From assembly GCA_016710645.1 (NCBI GenBank), contig JADJVI010000059.1, positions 23,228 through 87,227 of the forward strand: a stretch of 64,000 nt of DNA, in the 5' to 3' direction. Source of the DNA: Actinomycetales bacterium. Its GTDB lineage: Bacteria > Actinomycetota > Actinomycetes > Actinomycetales > Dermatophilaceae. The position numbers were made by a program, and so were the translations under genes. This document shows positions 27,014 to 35,194 of this stretch, in pieces. Numbering within the stretch: position 1 is the stretch's first letter; each line of letters starts with the position of its first letter. A model generated the notes under the pieces. It ran no database searches and was not told the origin of the DNA. It saw nothing but the letters and a program-made list of their open reading frames with translations.

Positions 27014-27418
27014 CCGGAGGCGGACGGCATACTCGCGCAGTTCTTCCTCGGAGTCGTAACGGACGCGCGGCCAGAAGAAGCCGCGCAGCCCGTCGCCCTT
27101 GGTGCGCGGGACGACGTGGCAGTGCAGGTGCGGCACCGACTGGCTGACCACGTTGTTCATCGCGACGAAGCTGCCCTGGGCCCCGAGCGCCGTCGTCATC
27201 GCGTGCGCGACCTGCTGGACGGCAGCCAGGAAGGGGTCGCGCAATGCGGGCGAGAGATCGACCAGAGTGCCGGTATGGATCCGCGGCACGACGAGCACAT
27301 GTCCCTTGAACACCGGCCGGGTGTCGAGGAAACCGAGGACGTCCGGGGTGGCCAGGACGACCTCGGCCGGCTCGGTGCCGTCGGAAATACGACAGAACAG
27401 GCAGGTGGACGGTGGCAT
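26972..27418 (-). CDS. HIT-family nucleotide hydrolase/transferase
   Basis: A 148-residue HIT protein with the histidine triad PHLHCHVVPR (about 96-105) and an N-terminal CLFCRI cysteine pair typical of the HinT-like group that binds zinc. Members hydrolyse AMP-linked compounds. The ATG at 27418 is part of a GTATGCC word. An extra 30 residues after the triad (GFFWPRVRYDSEEEL) resemble actinobacterial members. Confidence 0.92.
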   Translation of the reverse strand: MPPSTCLFCRISDGTEPAEVVLATPDVLGFLDTRPVFKGHVLVVPRIHTGTLVDLSPALRDPFLAAVQQVAHAMTTALGAQGSFVAMNNVVSQSVPHLHCHVVPRTKGDGLRGFFWPRVRYDSEEELREYAVRLRLALDAPGVGVDVQ

Positions 27419-27477
27419 ACCGAGAGGATGCCACGAGGCCACCAGAGGGGGCGCTCATGACGCTTAGACCAACACCA

Positions 27478-27505
27478 GGTGAACTAAGCGGGCGCTTAGG
27501 TGAAC
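27478..27505 (+). promoter_or_regulatory. Possible PhoP (PHO-box-like) site before the first Pit gene
   Basis: Two copies of GGTGAAC (complement GTTCACC, the PHO-box core of actinomycetes) at 27478-27484 and 27499-27505 flank the palindrome CTAAGCG-GG-CGCTTAG. The spacing is 21 bases, close to two 11-base units. Confidence 0.45.
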
Positions 27506-27609
27506 GCCGTTCGACGCCGATGTGAAAGTTCCCGAATCAGCGTGTGACCTGCAGCTTTTAGGGGCATCCGACCCTGGCGCGCCGGGGTTGCGATGCCCAC
27601 CATGAGCCC

Positions 27610-28881
27610 GTGACCACCGCAACCATCATCCTTGGCCTGGTCGTCGTCGTTGCCCTGGCATTCGACTTCACCAATGGCTTCCATGACACCGGGAACGCGA
27701 TGGCTGCGTCGATCGCCACCGGGGCCTTGAGCCCCAAGGGCGCTGTGACGCTGGCCGCGATTCTCAACCTCGTCGGCGCACTGCTCTCGGTCGAGGTCGC
27801 CCTCACCGTCAGCAACTCCGTCGTGAAACTCCAAGACTCCAAGGGCTTGCCGCTCAAGGAGTTCACCGACAACAACGGCACCATGCTGCTGCTCATCGTC
27901 ATGGGCGGCCTCATCGGTGGCATCATCTGGAACCTGTTCACCTGGCTGCTGGGCTTGCCGTCCTCCTCGTCGCACGCTCTCCTGGGCGGCCTCGTCGGCG
28001 GCACCATCGGTGCCGTCGGCTTCGCCGGCGTCAAGTGGGCCGGGGACGGCACCAAGCTCGACGGCGTCATCGGCAAGGTCCTCTTGCCATCACTACTGTC
28101 GCCGGTCATCGCGATGATCGTCGCGGCGACCGCGACCCGGGTTATCTTCATGGTCACCTCACGGGTCGAGGACAAGTTCCGCGAGCGTCGTTTCCGCTGG
28201 GGCCAGGTCGGTGCGGCGTCGATGGTCTCCCTCGCGCACGGCACCAACGACGCCCAGAAGACGATGGGTGTCATCACCCTCGCTCTCGTGGCAGCGGGCC
28301 AGATCAGCGCCACGGCCGTCTACGTCCCGCTGTGGGTCAAACTCTCCGCAGCAATGGCGATCGCCCTGGGCACCTACCTGGGCGGCTGGCGCATCATCCA
28401 CACCATGGGCAAGGGCCTGGTCGACATCTCCTCGCCGCAGGGCCTGGCTGCCGACGCCTCCTCGGCCACGGTCATCCTGGCTTCCAGCCAGCTCGGCTTC
28501 GCGCTGTCGACGACCCACGTCGCCACCGGCTCGATCATGGGCACCGGCATTGGCAAGAAGGGCGGCACGGTCCGCTGGTCCGTGGCCGGCCGCATGGTTT
28601 CTGCCTGGGCGATCACCTTCCCCGCTGCCGCCCTGATGGGCGCGATCATGTACTGGATCGCGGCTGCGCTCGGCGGTCTCATCGGGCCGTTGGTCATCTT
28701 CGCCATCCTGTGCGGGCTCTCGCTCTACATGTGGAAGCGCTCGCGGGTCAACAAGGTCGACCACACCAACGTCACCGACGAGTGGCACGACGGCAGCAAG
28801 CCCGAGGTCGCCGTGGCCGCGCACGACATCATCGACCCCCACCACGAGCTGGACGACGTCCAGACTCCGTCGGCTCGCTGA
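27610..28881 (+). CDS. pitA: Inorganic phosphate transporter, Pit family (copy 1)
   Basis: A 423-residue permease with about ten membrane helices. It has the two Pit signatures, one per half: DFTNGFHDTGNAMA (about 18-31) and ALAHGTNDAQKTMGV (about 210-224). Pit carriers import metal-phosphate with protons. The GTG start is aligned with copy 2, whose protein begins the same way (TTAT). It heads a three-gene set with a small membrane protein and a DUF3349 protein, the order seen for Rv0545c-Rv0544c-Rv0543c in mycobacteria. Upstream GTTCACC words suggest phosphate control. Confidence 0.94.
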   Translation: MTTATIILGLVVVVALAFDFTNGFHDTGNAMAASIATGALSPKGAVTLAAILNLVGALLSVEVALTVSNSVVKLQDSKGLPLKEFTDNNGTMLLLIVMGGLIGGIIWNLFTWLLGLPSSSSHALLGGLVGGTIGAVGFAGVKWAGDGTKLDGVIGKVLLPSLLSPVIAMIVAATATRVIFMVTSRVEDKFRERRFRWGQVGAASMVSLAHGTNDAQKTMGVITLALVAAGQISATAVYVPLWVKLSAAMAIALGTYLGGWRIIHTMGKGLVDISSPQGLAADASSATVILASSQLGFALSTTHVATGSIMGTGIGKKGGTVRWSVAGRMVSAWAITFPAAALMGAIMYWIAAALGGLIGPLVIFAILCGLSLYMWKRSRVNKVDHTNVTDEWHDGSKPEVAVAAHDIIDPHHELDDVQTPSAR

Positions 28882-28902
28882 GCCCAGAAAGGCATCGTCA
28901 CC

Positions 28903-29205
28903 ATGAACATGATCCCTCTCGCCCTCGAAGGCGCGTGGAAGGTTCTGGCCGCCGGTCTGGTCCTCGGCGCCGGCCTCCCGATCATCTACGCCTTCGCCGT
29001 CAAGGGCCTGGCCATGGCCCAAGGCGCCGGCGCGATCATCGGCGAGCAGACCAAGAAGCCATTCGGCAAGATCATCTGGTGGGCCTGCCTGCTGGTGATC
29101 CTGCTGGCCGTGTCGTACGGCATCAGCTTCATCGTCGCCACTGGCATCGGCAAGGTCGTCACCTTCGACCACGTCATCCCCTGGTTCGTCGACAAGAAGA
29201 AGTAA
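28903..29205 (+). CDS. Small two-helix membrane protein linked to Pit (copy 1)
   Basis: A 100-residue protein with two hydrophobic segments (about 14-32 and 57-80). It resembles the mycobacterial Rv0544c type that accompanies pitA. It is clearly paralogous to the protein at 31.3 kb (EGAWKVLAAGLVLGAGLP against DGAWKVLVAGLLLGAGIP). It lies 21 bases after pit copy 1 and ends before a strong terminator. It probably assists or regulates the permease (inference). Confidence 0.85.
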   Translation: MNMIPLALEGAWKVLAAGLVLGAGLPIIYAFAVKGLAMAQGAGAIIGEQTKKPFGKIIWWACLLVILLAVSYGISFIVATGIGKVVTFDHVIPWFVDKKK

Positions 29206-29245
29206 GCCAGCAGTAAGCCCGGTAGCCGCACGGCATACCGGAACG

Positions 29246-29278
29246 AAGGCCCCGGCAGGTAGGTCCTGCCGGGGCCTT
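29246..29278 (+). terminator. Strong hairpin terminator inside phosphate cassette 1
   Basis: A perfect 14-base stem (AAGGCCCCGGCAGG / CCTGCCGGGGCCTT) with a five-base loop. It separates the small membrane protein gene from the DUF3349 gene; copy 2 has no such break. Confidence 0.85.
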
Positions 29279-29293
29279 TCGCACGCCACTGTT

Positions 29294-29404
29294 CCGTATG
29301 CCGTGAGCCGTGAGCCGTGAGCCGTATGCCGTATGCCGTATGCCGTATGCCGTATGCGTATGCCGTATGCCGTATGCCGTATGCCGTGAGCCGTATGCCG
29401 TATG
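29294..29404. repeat. 16-unit heptamer array built from the GTATGCC word
   Basis: Units are CCGTATG (eleven), CCGTGAG (four) and one six-base CGTATG. The array is the dispersed GTATGCC word in tandem. It lies between the terminator and the DUF3349 gene. Confidence 0.95.
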
Positions 29405-29501
29405 CCCACCCGGTCTGGACACCATCCGTTCACCCGCCCCGGGTACCCTGTGATGGACCGAGGCCAGCGCCTCCGGTTACCGAGGAAGTGAGGTAATCCC
29501 C

Positions 29502-29828
29502 ATGTCCCCCACCTCCGACAACCCCGTCCGGCGAGTGCTCAGATGGCTGCGCGCCGGTCGGCCGGATGGGGTAGCCCCCGGTGACTACGTCGCCGTCGTG
29601 GCAGTGCTCAACCGCGACCTGACCGAGGCCCAAGCCGAAGAGGTCGCGCAAGCGCTGCTCGAGGAGGGCCCCTACGACGACGAGCTCATCACCTTCGATG
29701 AGATCAACGACATGGTTGCGTCGAAGATCCACGAGCAGGCCAGCCAAGAGGACATCGAGAAGGTGACCGCCCTGCTGGCCGCGAGGGGTATCAACCTGGA
29801 AGCGGGCCTGCCAGGAGTTGACGCCTGA
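29502..29828 (+). CDS. DUF3349 family protein (copy 1)
   Basis: A 108-residue acidic helical protein of the DUF3349 (Rv0543c-like) family: VAPGDYVAVVAVLNRDLTEA, a central PYDDELITFDEINDMV segment and a C-terminal helical pair. Function unknown. It is strongly similar to copy 2 at 31.6 kb, including the end INLEAGLPGVDA/IHLEAGLPGADA. Unlike copy 2 it is cut off from its permease by a terminator and a heptamer array, so it probably has its own promoter. GAGG lies a few bases upstream of the ATG. Confidence 0.88.
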   Translation: MSPTSDNPVRRVLRWLRAGRPDGVAPGDYVAVVAVLNRDLTEAQAEEVAQALLEEGPYDDELITFDEINDMVASKIHEQASQEDIEKVTALLAARGINLEAGLPGVDA

Positions 29829-29883
29829 CACCTGACGCGTGTCGTCGCCGTCGGCGCGGTCGGCACCGAACGGCATACCCAAA

Positions 29884-29914
29884 GAAGCCGCCCAGACTGA
29901 ACCTGGGCGGCTTC
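29884..29914 (+). terminator. Hairpin terminator after cassette 1
   Basis: GAAGCCGCCCAG / CTGGGCGGCTTC, 12-base stem with seven-base loop. A near-identical hairpin follows cassette 2, so the terminator was duplicated with the genes. Confidence 0.85.
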
Positions 29915-29958
29915 TGCGTGCCAGCCTGCGGGGTCTTCGTGGCCAATGGCGAATATCA

Positions 29959-30007
29959 GGTGAACGCGGCAAGGCGCAGAGGCGAGCGGAAGGTGCCGTG
30001 GTTCACG
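29959..30007 (+). promoter_or_regulatory. Possible PhoP-type words before the second Pit gene
   Basis: GGTGAAC at 29959-29965 and GTTCACG at 30001-30007 echo the words before copy 1. Spacing differs, so this is weaker support. Confidence 0.3.
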
Positions 30008-30064
30008 TCGTGACATAGGACATTCGTCCCTCGGCCACCTGGCGTTCATCACCACCATGGTGCA

Positions 30065-31321
30065 GTGACCACCGCTACCACCGTCATCCTTGTCATGGTC
30101 GTCGTCACGGCCCTGGCGTTTGACTTCACCAATGGGTTCCACGACACCGGCAACGCCATGGCGTCTTCCATCGCCACCGGCGCACTGTCTCCCAAGGCCG
30201 CTGTGACGCTCGCGGCCACTCTCGACCTCGTCGGAGCGCTCATCTCCGTCAAGGTCGCCCTCACCATCACCAATGCGGTCATCGACGGCATCCAGCAGAA
30301 GAACGGCCTGCCCAACCCCGACTTCGTCGGCACCGAAGGCGGCAAGCACGGCACCTTGCTGTTGCTCGTCGTCCTCGCCGGCCTCGTCGGCGGCATCGTG
30401 TGGAACCTCTTCACTTGGCTGCTCGGTCTGCCCTCCTCCTCGTCGCACGCCCTGCTCGGCGGACTAGTCGGCGCGACGATCGCCGGCTTCGGGTTCAGCC
30501 AGGTCAACTGGCTCGGGCACTCCACCGAGAAGCTCGACGGAGTCGTCGGCAAGGTGCTGCTTCCCTCGCTCATCTCCCCGGTGATCGCCTTCATCGTGGC
30601 TGCTGTCGGCACCCGGATCGTCTTCAAGCTCACCGAGAAGATGGGTGAGAAGTTCCGAGAGTCGCGCTTCCGCTGGGGCCAAGTCGGCTCGGCCTCGCTC
30701 GTGGCCCTCGCGCACGGCACCAACGACGCCCAAAAGACCATGGGTGTCATCACCCTGGCGCTCATTGCTGCCGGCGAGATCGACACCAATGCCGAGATCG
30801 GCATCCCGCTGTGGGTCAAGGTGTCTGCCGCCGTCGCCATCGCCCTCGGCACGTATCTCGGTGGGTGGCGCATCATGCGCACCCTCGGCAAGGGCATCGT
30901 CGACATCAACGCCCCGCAGGGTTTTGCTGGCGACACCTCGACCGCCTCGGTCATCCTCGCCTCCAGCGGCCTGGGTTTCGCCCTGTCGACCACCCACGTC
31001 GCGTCCGGTTCGATCATGGGCGCCGGTGTCGGTCGCAAGGGCGCCGAGGTGCGCTGGTCGGTGGCCGGCCGCATGGCCAGCGCTTGGGCCATCACCTTCC
31101 CGGCCGCTGCCGTCGTCGGTGGGCTGATGCTCAAGATCGGTGACGGGCTGCCCGGGCTACTCGGCCCGAGCGTCGTCATGCTCATCGTCATCGGCGTCTC
31201 GCTGCTGATCTGGGTGCGCTCGCGCAAGGACCCCGTCGACAAGCACAGCGTCGGCAAGGACTGGGACGCCGAGCCCGATGCCGCCCCCGTTGTCGAAGCC
31301 GCCCAACACGTCCACCACTGA
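30065..31321 (+). CDS. pitA: Inorganic phosphate transporter, Pit family (copy 2)
   Basis: A 418-residue paralogue of copy 1 with the same two signatures (DFTNGFHDTGNAMASS and ALAHGTNDAQKTMGV) and about ten membrane helices. Roughly 70% of residues match copy 1 by eye. It differs mainly in the central loop (EKMGEKFRESRF) and C-terminus. The GTG start aligns with copy 1. It leads a tight operon with the next two genes (spacings 15 and 11 bases). Confidence 0.94.
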   Translation: MTTATTVILVMVVVTALAFDFTNGFHDTGNAMASSIATGALSPKAAVTLAATLDLVGALISVKVALTITNAVIDGIQQKNGLPNPDFVGTEGGKHGTLLLLVVLAGLVGGIVWNLFTWLLGLPSSSSHALLGGLVGATIAGFGFSQVNWLGHSTEKLDGVVGKVLLPSLISPVIAFIVAAVGTRIVFKLTEKMGEKFRESRFRWGQVGSASLVALAHGTNDAQKTMGVITLALIAAGEIDTNAEIGIPLWVKVSAAVAIALGTYLGGWRIMRTLGKGIVDINAPQGFAGDTSTASVILASSGLGFALSTTHVASGSIMGAGVGRKGAEVRWSVAGRMASAWAITFPAAAVVGGLMLKIGDGLPGLLGPSVVMLIVIGVSLLIWVRSRKDPVDKHSVGKDWDAEPDAAPVVEAAQHVHH

Positions 31322-31336
31322 TCCGGAGACCACACC

Positions 31337-31624
31337 ATGAACAACCTCATCATCGCCCTCGACGGCGCGTGGAAGGTCCTCGTCGCTGGACTCCTGTTGG
31401 GCGCGGGCATTCCCGCTCTCTACGCCCTGGCCGTCAACGGCCTGGCCATGGCCCAGGGCGGCGAAGCCTCCGGCAAGCCGGCCAATCCCGCCGGCAAGAT
31501 CGTCGCGGGCGTGCTGCTGTTCATCATCCTGACCCTCGTCGCCTACGGCCTGGCCTGGCTCATCTTCACGAGCCTCGGCTTCAAGGTCGGCTTCAACGGT
31601 CCCTTCCCGACGTTCTCCAAGTGA
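31337..31624 (+). CDS. Small two-helix membrane protein linked to Pit (copy 2)
   Basis: A 95-residue paralogue of the protein at 28.9 kb with two hydrophobic segments (about 13-31 and 53-77). Its ATG follows GGAGACCACACC. It lies between the Pit permease and the DUF3349 gene, 11 bases before the latter, so it is part of one transcript. Confidence 0.85.
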   Translation: MNNLIIALDGAWKVLVAGLLLGAGIPALYALAVNGLAMAQGGEASGKPANPAGKIVAGVLLFIILTLVAYGLAWLIFTSLGFKVGFNGPFPTFSK

Positions 31625-31635
31625 GGTAGTACCCC

Positions 31636-31962
31636 ATGTCCCCCCACTCCGAAGGCCCCGCCCGCCGTGTCCTCAACTGGCTCCGAGGCGGTCGGCCCGA
31701 GGGCATCGCCCAGGGCGACTACATCGCCCTCATGGGTGTCCTGCACCGCAAGTTGACGACGGCCGAGGTCGAGCATGTGGCGACGGCGTTGCTCGAAGAG
31801 GGCCACTACGACGACGACCTCATCACCCATGACGAGATCCACGACATGATCGCCGCCAAGGTTCACGAAGAGGCCACCGAAGAGGACATCGCTCGGGTGT
31901 CCGAGTTGTTGGCCAAGGCTGGCATCCACCTCGAAGCCGGGCTCCCCGGAGCCGACGCCTGA
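31636..31962 (+). CDS. DUF3349 family protein (copy 2)
   Basis: A 108-residue paralogue of copy 1 (GIAQGDYIALMGVLHRKLTT, HYDDDLITHDEIHDMIAAKV). Function unknown. It is the last gene of cassette 2, close behind the membrane protein gene with GTGAGG overlapping region supplying a ribosome binding site, and is followed by a copy of the cassette terminator. Confidence 0.88.
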   Translation: MSPHSEGPARRVLNWLRGGRPEGIAQGDYIALMGVLHRKLTTAEVEHVATALLEEGHYDDDLITHDEIHDMIAAKVHEEATEEDIARVSELLAKAGIHLEAGLPGADA

Positions 31963-31993
31963 CGCGACGGTCACCGCGCCGCGGCGCCGACGA

Positions 31994-32025
31994 CGAAGCC
32001 GCCCAGGAGCACCTGGGCGGCTTCG
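31994..32025 (+). terminator. Hairpin terminator after cassette 2
   Basis: CGAAGCCGCCCAGG / CCTGGGCGGCTTCG, a 14-base stem with four-base loop. Confidence 0.85.
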
Positions 32026-32084
32026 TGTGTGTCGGGGGACGGTATGCCCGTGGCGTCTCACGGGCGTGGACGCGGCGTGGGCGC

Positions 32085-32372
32085 TTACAGGGTCAGACCC
32101 AGGCGGCGGGCGCTGCGCTGCCGCTGTCGGCTGGCTCGCATCCGGCGCAGTCGCTTGACGAGCATGGGATCGGCCTCCAGGGCAGCGGGGTTGTCGAGCA
32201 GCCCGTTGAGCACCTGGTAGTAGCGCGTGGCGCTCATGTCGAACAGTTCCTTGATGGCCTGCTCCTTGGCACCCGCGTACTTCCACCAGTGCCGCTCGAA
32301 CGCGAGCACCTCGCGGTCGCGCTCGGTCAAGGTCGCACCCGGCGCCTCGAGCCGCGCTGCCGTGTCAGCCAT
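32085..32372 (-). CDS. DUF3263 family protein
   Basis: A 95-residue basic protein matching DUF3263: VLAFERHWWKYAGAKEQAIK (about 22-41), then ELFDMSATRYYQVLNGLLDN, which looks like a helix-turn-helix, and an Arg-rich tail. It may bind DNA; function is not known. ATG at 32372 is chosen as the conserved part starts soon after. It stands alone, convergent with the phosphate cassette. Confidence 0.9.
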   Translation of the reverse strand: MADTAARLEAPGATLTERDREVLAFERHWWKYAGAKEQAIKELFDMSATRYYQVLNGLLDNPAALEADPMLVKRLRRMRASRQRQRSARRLGLTL

Positions 32373-32615
32373 CAATCCCTCCATACCCGCATGTCTGACA
32401 GCCACTATAGGCGGGGAATCACACCTGTGTCATTCATCCCCGTGGCGGCTGGGCCGACTGTGACGACAGTGACCAATGAGGTGCATGAGGTATGCCGTGT
32501 GGTCACCTCCGCGGCTCCGCGGTTGGTTGAGCGGGGCGCCCGGGTGCGCCTATGGGTGTCATCAGATCGACAAGCTGGACTGTTGCAAAGTTGTCCGCGA
32601 TTTTGGCTATTCGTC

Positions 32616-32650
32616 TTGCATTCGGACACGTGTATGAGTACACTAAGACC
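32616..32650 (+). promoter_or_regulatory. Promoter with LexA-like box before HNH gene 1
   Basis: TTGCAT (32616-32621) and TACACT (32639-32644) are spaced 17 bases. The spacer holds TCGGACACGTGTATGA (32622-32637), which matches 12 of 16 positions of the mycobacterial-type SOS box TCGAACACATGTTCGA. The ATG follows six bases after the -10 (leaderless). Confidence 0.6.
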
Positions 32651-34285
32651 ATGACGATCACTCACCTCGACCCACAGCCAGGCGGCGGTATGCCGTCCGG
32701 CCGGGTCCCGGGTGAGGAGCGGGTGCAGCCGGGGGTGGTGGGGCTGTCGACGGCGGTGGTGCATGCGATGTTCGATGGGATCCACGCCCAGCTGGCCGCG
32801 GATGGCGGGGTGCTGGTCTCGTCGGCGGACATCCACGAGGTCGACCGGATCGTGCGCCGGGCTGAGGCGTTGCGGTTGGCGTTGGTGGCCAAGGCCGATG
32901 CTCAGCAGGCGCACCGGCGGTTCGGGCATTCTTCGACGTCGGCGTGGGTTGCTGCGACGACCCGTAGTGGAGGTGCCAGCGCGCAGCGTGACGTTGTGCT
33001 GGCGACGGCGTTGGCGGACGGGTTGGACCTCACCCGGGAGGCGTTCGAGGCTGGTGAGGTCTCGGTGTCGAATGTCGGGATCGTTGTGCGGACCATGAAC
33101 AAGCTGCCCACGACCCTGTCGCCGGTGGAGCGGGAGAAGGTCCACACCTGCCTGGTGCGCGATGCGAAGCAGCTGAACCCGGGGAAGTTCGACCGGGCAG
33201 CGAAGGTCGCGTTGGCTGCTGCGGAGAAGACCGCCGCTGACGTCGCTGATCATCTCGAAGCGCAGTTGTTGGATGAGGAACGGCGGGCGTATCGGTCTTC
33301 GACGGTGACCCTGCGTGACCTGGGCAACGGCGCCACCGAGTTGCGGGCGCTGCTGCCGACCACGGTGGCGGGGATCCTGCGGAAGGTGTTGCAGTCGATG
33401 ACCGCACCCCGGCGTGACCACCTGCGCCACGCCGCGGAGAAGGCCCTGGCCGACGGGCAGACACCGGCCGGGTGTTTCACCGATGGTTCGGTCGCGGCTG
33501 ACCTGCTGCGCGCCACCGGCACCGACGAGCACTCGCCATTCGGGACTGTCGGGGCGGGGACGACCGGTACGACCGGCGGACATGGGCGCGCGGCATTCGG
33601 GACAGCCGCCGCCGGGACGACCGGGACGACGGGCGCTAGCGGACACCGGGTTGAGGGGCGGAACGCGGACTGGGCCGACATCGACTGGGCCCAACGCCGC
33701 GGCCGAGCGCTCACCGAACTCATCGAGCACTTGGACACCGAGAAACTCACCGGGAAAGTCGCCTCCACCGTCATCGTCACCATGACCGCCGAACAAGTCC
33801 TCGGCGCTGCGAAAGCCGCGCAACTGCAAGCCACTGTCCATGAGCTGACCGGGACCCTCCTCGAACTGAGTCCCTCCAGTGCAGCAGCCACGACCGACAC
33901 CGGACACCTCATGTCCGCCAGCGCCGCCAGGCGGATCGCCTGCGCCGCCGACATCATCCCGGCCGTCCTCGGCGGGCCGAGTCAGATCCTCGACCTGGGC
34001 AGACAGAACCGGTTCTTCAACGACCACCAACGCACCGCCCTAGCCACCCTCTACGAAACCTGCGCCGCGGCAGACTGCGACCGACCGTACGCCTGGTCCG
34101 AGCTACACCACGAAGACCCCTGGTCCAAGGGCGGACTCACCGACCTCGACAAAGCGATCCCGTTATGTGGTTACCACCACCGGAAGATGCATGACCCCGG
34201 CTATCACCACCAGATCACCCGAGACGCACACGCACACGAGAACGGCGCGGGGGCGAAGACCGTCCACTTCACGCTGAGGACATAG
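32651..34285 (+). CDS. DUF222/HNH endonuclease-like protein (13E12 type), copy 1
   Basis: A 544-residue protein with an N-terminal DUF222 helical domain (about 20-290), a Gly/Thr-rich linker (about 296-330, AGTTGTTGGHGR type repeats), a second conserved block and a C-terminal HNH domain (CDRPYAWSELHHEDPWSKGG, then LCGYHHRKMHDPGY). Zinc Cys residues and catalytic His are present. It belongs to the repeat family called 13E12 in mycobacteria, whose members are often DNA-damage induced. A close paralogue lies at 58.6 kb. Its last 31 coding bases are repeated past the stop. Confidence 0.9.
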   Translation: MTITHLDPQPGGGMPSGRVPGEERVQPGVVGLSTAVVHAMFDGIHAQLAADGGVLVSSADIHEVDRIVRRAEALRLALVAKADAQQAHRRFGHSSTSAWVAATTRSGGASAQRDVVLATALADGLDLTREAFEAGEVSVSNVGIVVRTMNKLPTTLSPVEREKVHTCLVRDAKQLNPGKFDRAAKVALAAAEKTAADVADHLEAQLLDEERRAYRSSTVTLRDLGNGATELRALLPTTVAGILRKVLQSMTAPRRDHLRHAAEKALADGQTPAGCFTDGSVAADLLRATGTDEHSPFGTVGAGTTGTTGGHGRAAFGTAAAGTTGTTGASGHRVEGRNADWADIDWAQRRGRALTELIEHLDTEKLTGKVASTVIVTMTAEQVLGAAKAAQLQATVHELTGTLLELSPSSAAATTDTGHLMSASAARRIACAADIIPAVLGGPSQILDLGRQNRFFNDHQRTALATLYETCAAADCDRPYAWSELHHEDPWSKGGLTDLDKAIPLCGYHHRKMHDPGYHHQITRDAHAHENGAGAKTVHFTLRT

Positions 34286-34330
34286 ACGACCTCCGCGTCG
34301 GGGGCGAAGACCGTCCACTTCACGCTGAGG
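34249..34330. repeat. Direct repeat of the HNH gene 1 end
   Basis: The 31 bases at 34249-34279 (coding for the end GAKTVHFTLR) recur exactly at 34300-34330. A third degraded copy follows at about 34346-34375. The same kind of tail repeats follow HNH gene 2. Confidence 0.85.
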
Positions 34331-34443
34331 GCATGAACGCCGCTGCGTGGGCGAAGACTGCCCGCTTCCGCGTGAGCGCCTGACCGCGCCATGAGGCGAG
34401 GAGCGTCGACCGGCCGACCCGCGGCCGCGTCGCCTTTGGCGCC

Positions 34444-35112
34444 TCAGTCTCTCGGCAGCAGGAGGGCGTGAAGGTCCGGCATGGTCGGGGCGACGGCATA
34501 CGGGTCGGCGGCCTCGATGGCAGCCCGCTCCCCCGCTCCCCAGAGCACCCCGATCCCCTGCATGCGCGCCGCTCGGGCCGCGAGCATGTCGACCGCGGCG
34601 TCCCCGACATAGGCGGCACTCTCGACCGACCCTCCCGCTCGACCGAGGGCGAGCAGCAGCGGCGCCGGGTCGGGCTTGTGGACCGGGGTGTCCTCCATCG
34701 TCACGAGGACGGGGACCAGCTCAGTGAGGCCGCAACGTTCGAGCGCTAGCAGGGCCGGGTCGCGCCGCTTGGAGGTGGCCACGGCCACGCCGACCCCCGC
34801 CGCGTGCAGTCCCCGCAGCAGGTCGTCGGCACCGGCATACAGGCGGATGAGGTGCGGGTGCGCTTCGTTCCACTCGGTGTAGCTGTCAAAGAGCGCGTCC
34901 GCCTTCGCGGCGTCGACCTCACGCCAACACTCGATGAGTGGGCGGCCGATGAAGGCCAACACCCGCCGCTCATCCAACTCATGCCCGAGCACCTCGCGGG
35001 CCGCGTGCTGATAGGACGCGACGATGAGCCCGATCGTGTCGACCAACGTGCCGTCCAGATCGAAGACAACGGTGGACCAGGGCGACGAGCCAGGTGGCGA
35101 CACGGACGGCAT
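34444..35112 (-). CDS. HAD-family phosphatase (phosphoglycolate phosphatase-like)
   Basis: A 222-residue HAD hydrolase with all four motifs: VFDLDGTLVDT (16-26, nucleophile Asp), ATSKRR, KPDPAP (Lys) and YVGDAAVDM (acidic pair). A helical cap (about 30-95) suggests a small phosphorylated substrate such as phosphoglycolate or pyrophosphate. The ATG lies inside a GTATGCC word, with TAAGCT six bases before it (leaderless). Confidence 0.92.
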   Translation of the reverse strand: MPSVSPPGSSPWSTVVFDLDGTLVDTIGLIVASYQHAAREVLGHELDERRVLAFIGRPLIECWREVDAAKADALFDSYTEWNEAHPHLIRLYAGADDLLRGLHAAGVGVAVATSKRRDPALLALERCGLTELVPVLVTMEDTPVHKPDPAPLLLALGRAGGSVESAAYVGDAAVDMLAARAARMQGIGVLWGAGERAAIEAADPYAVAPTMPDLHALLLPRD

Positions 35113-35194
35113 ACGGTCAGCTTAGGCGCGCCACACCCGCCGTCAGGCCGCTCGGATCGGCGTGCGGCGGGAGCGGCCACAGGCACGGCCGAGG

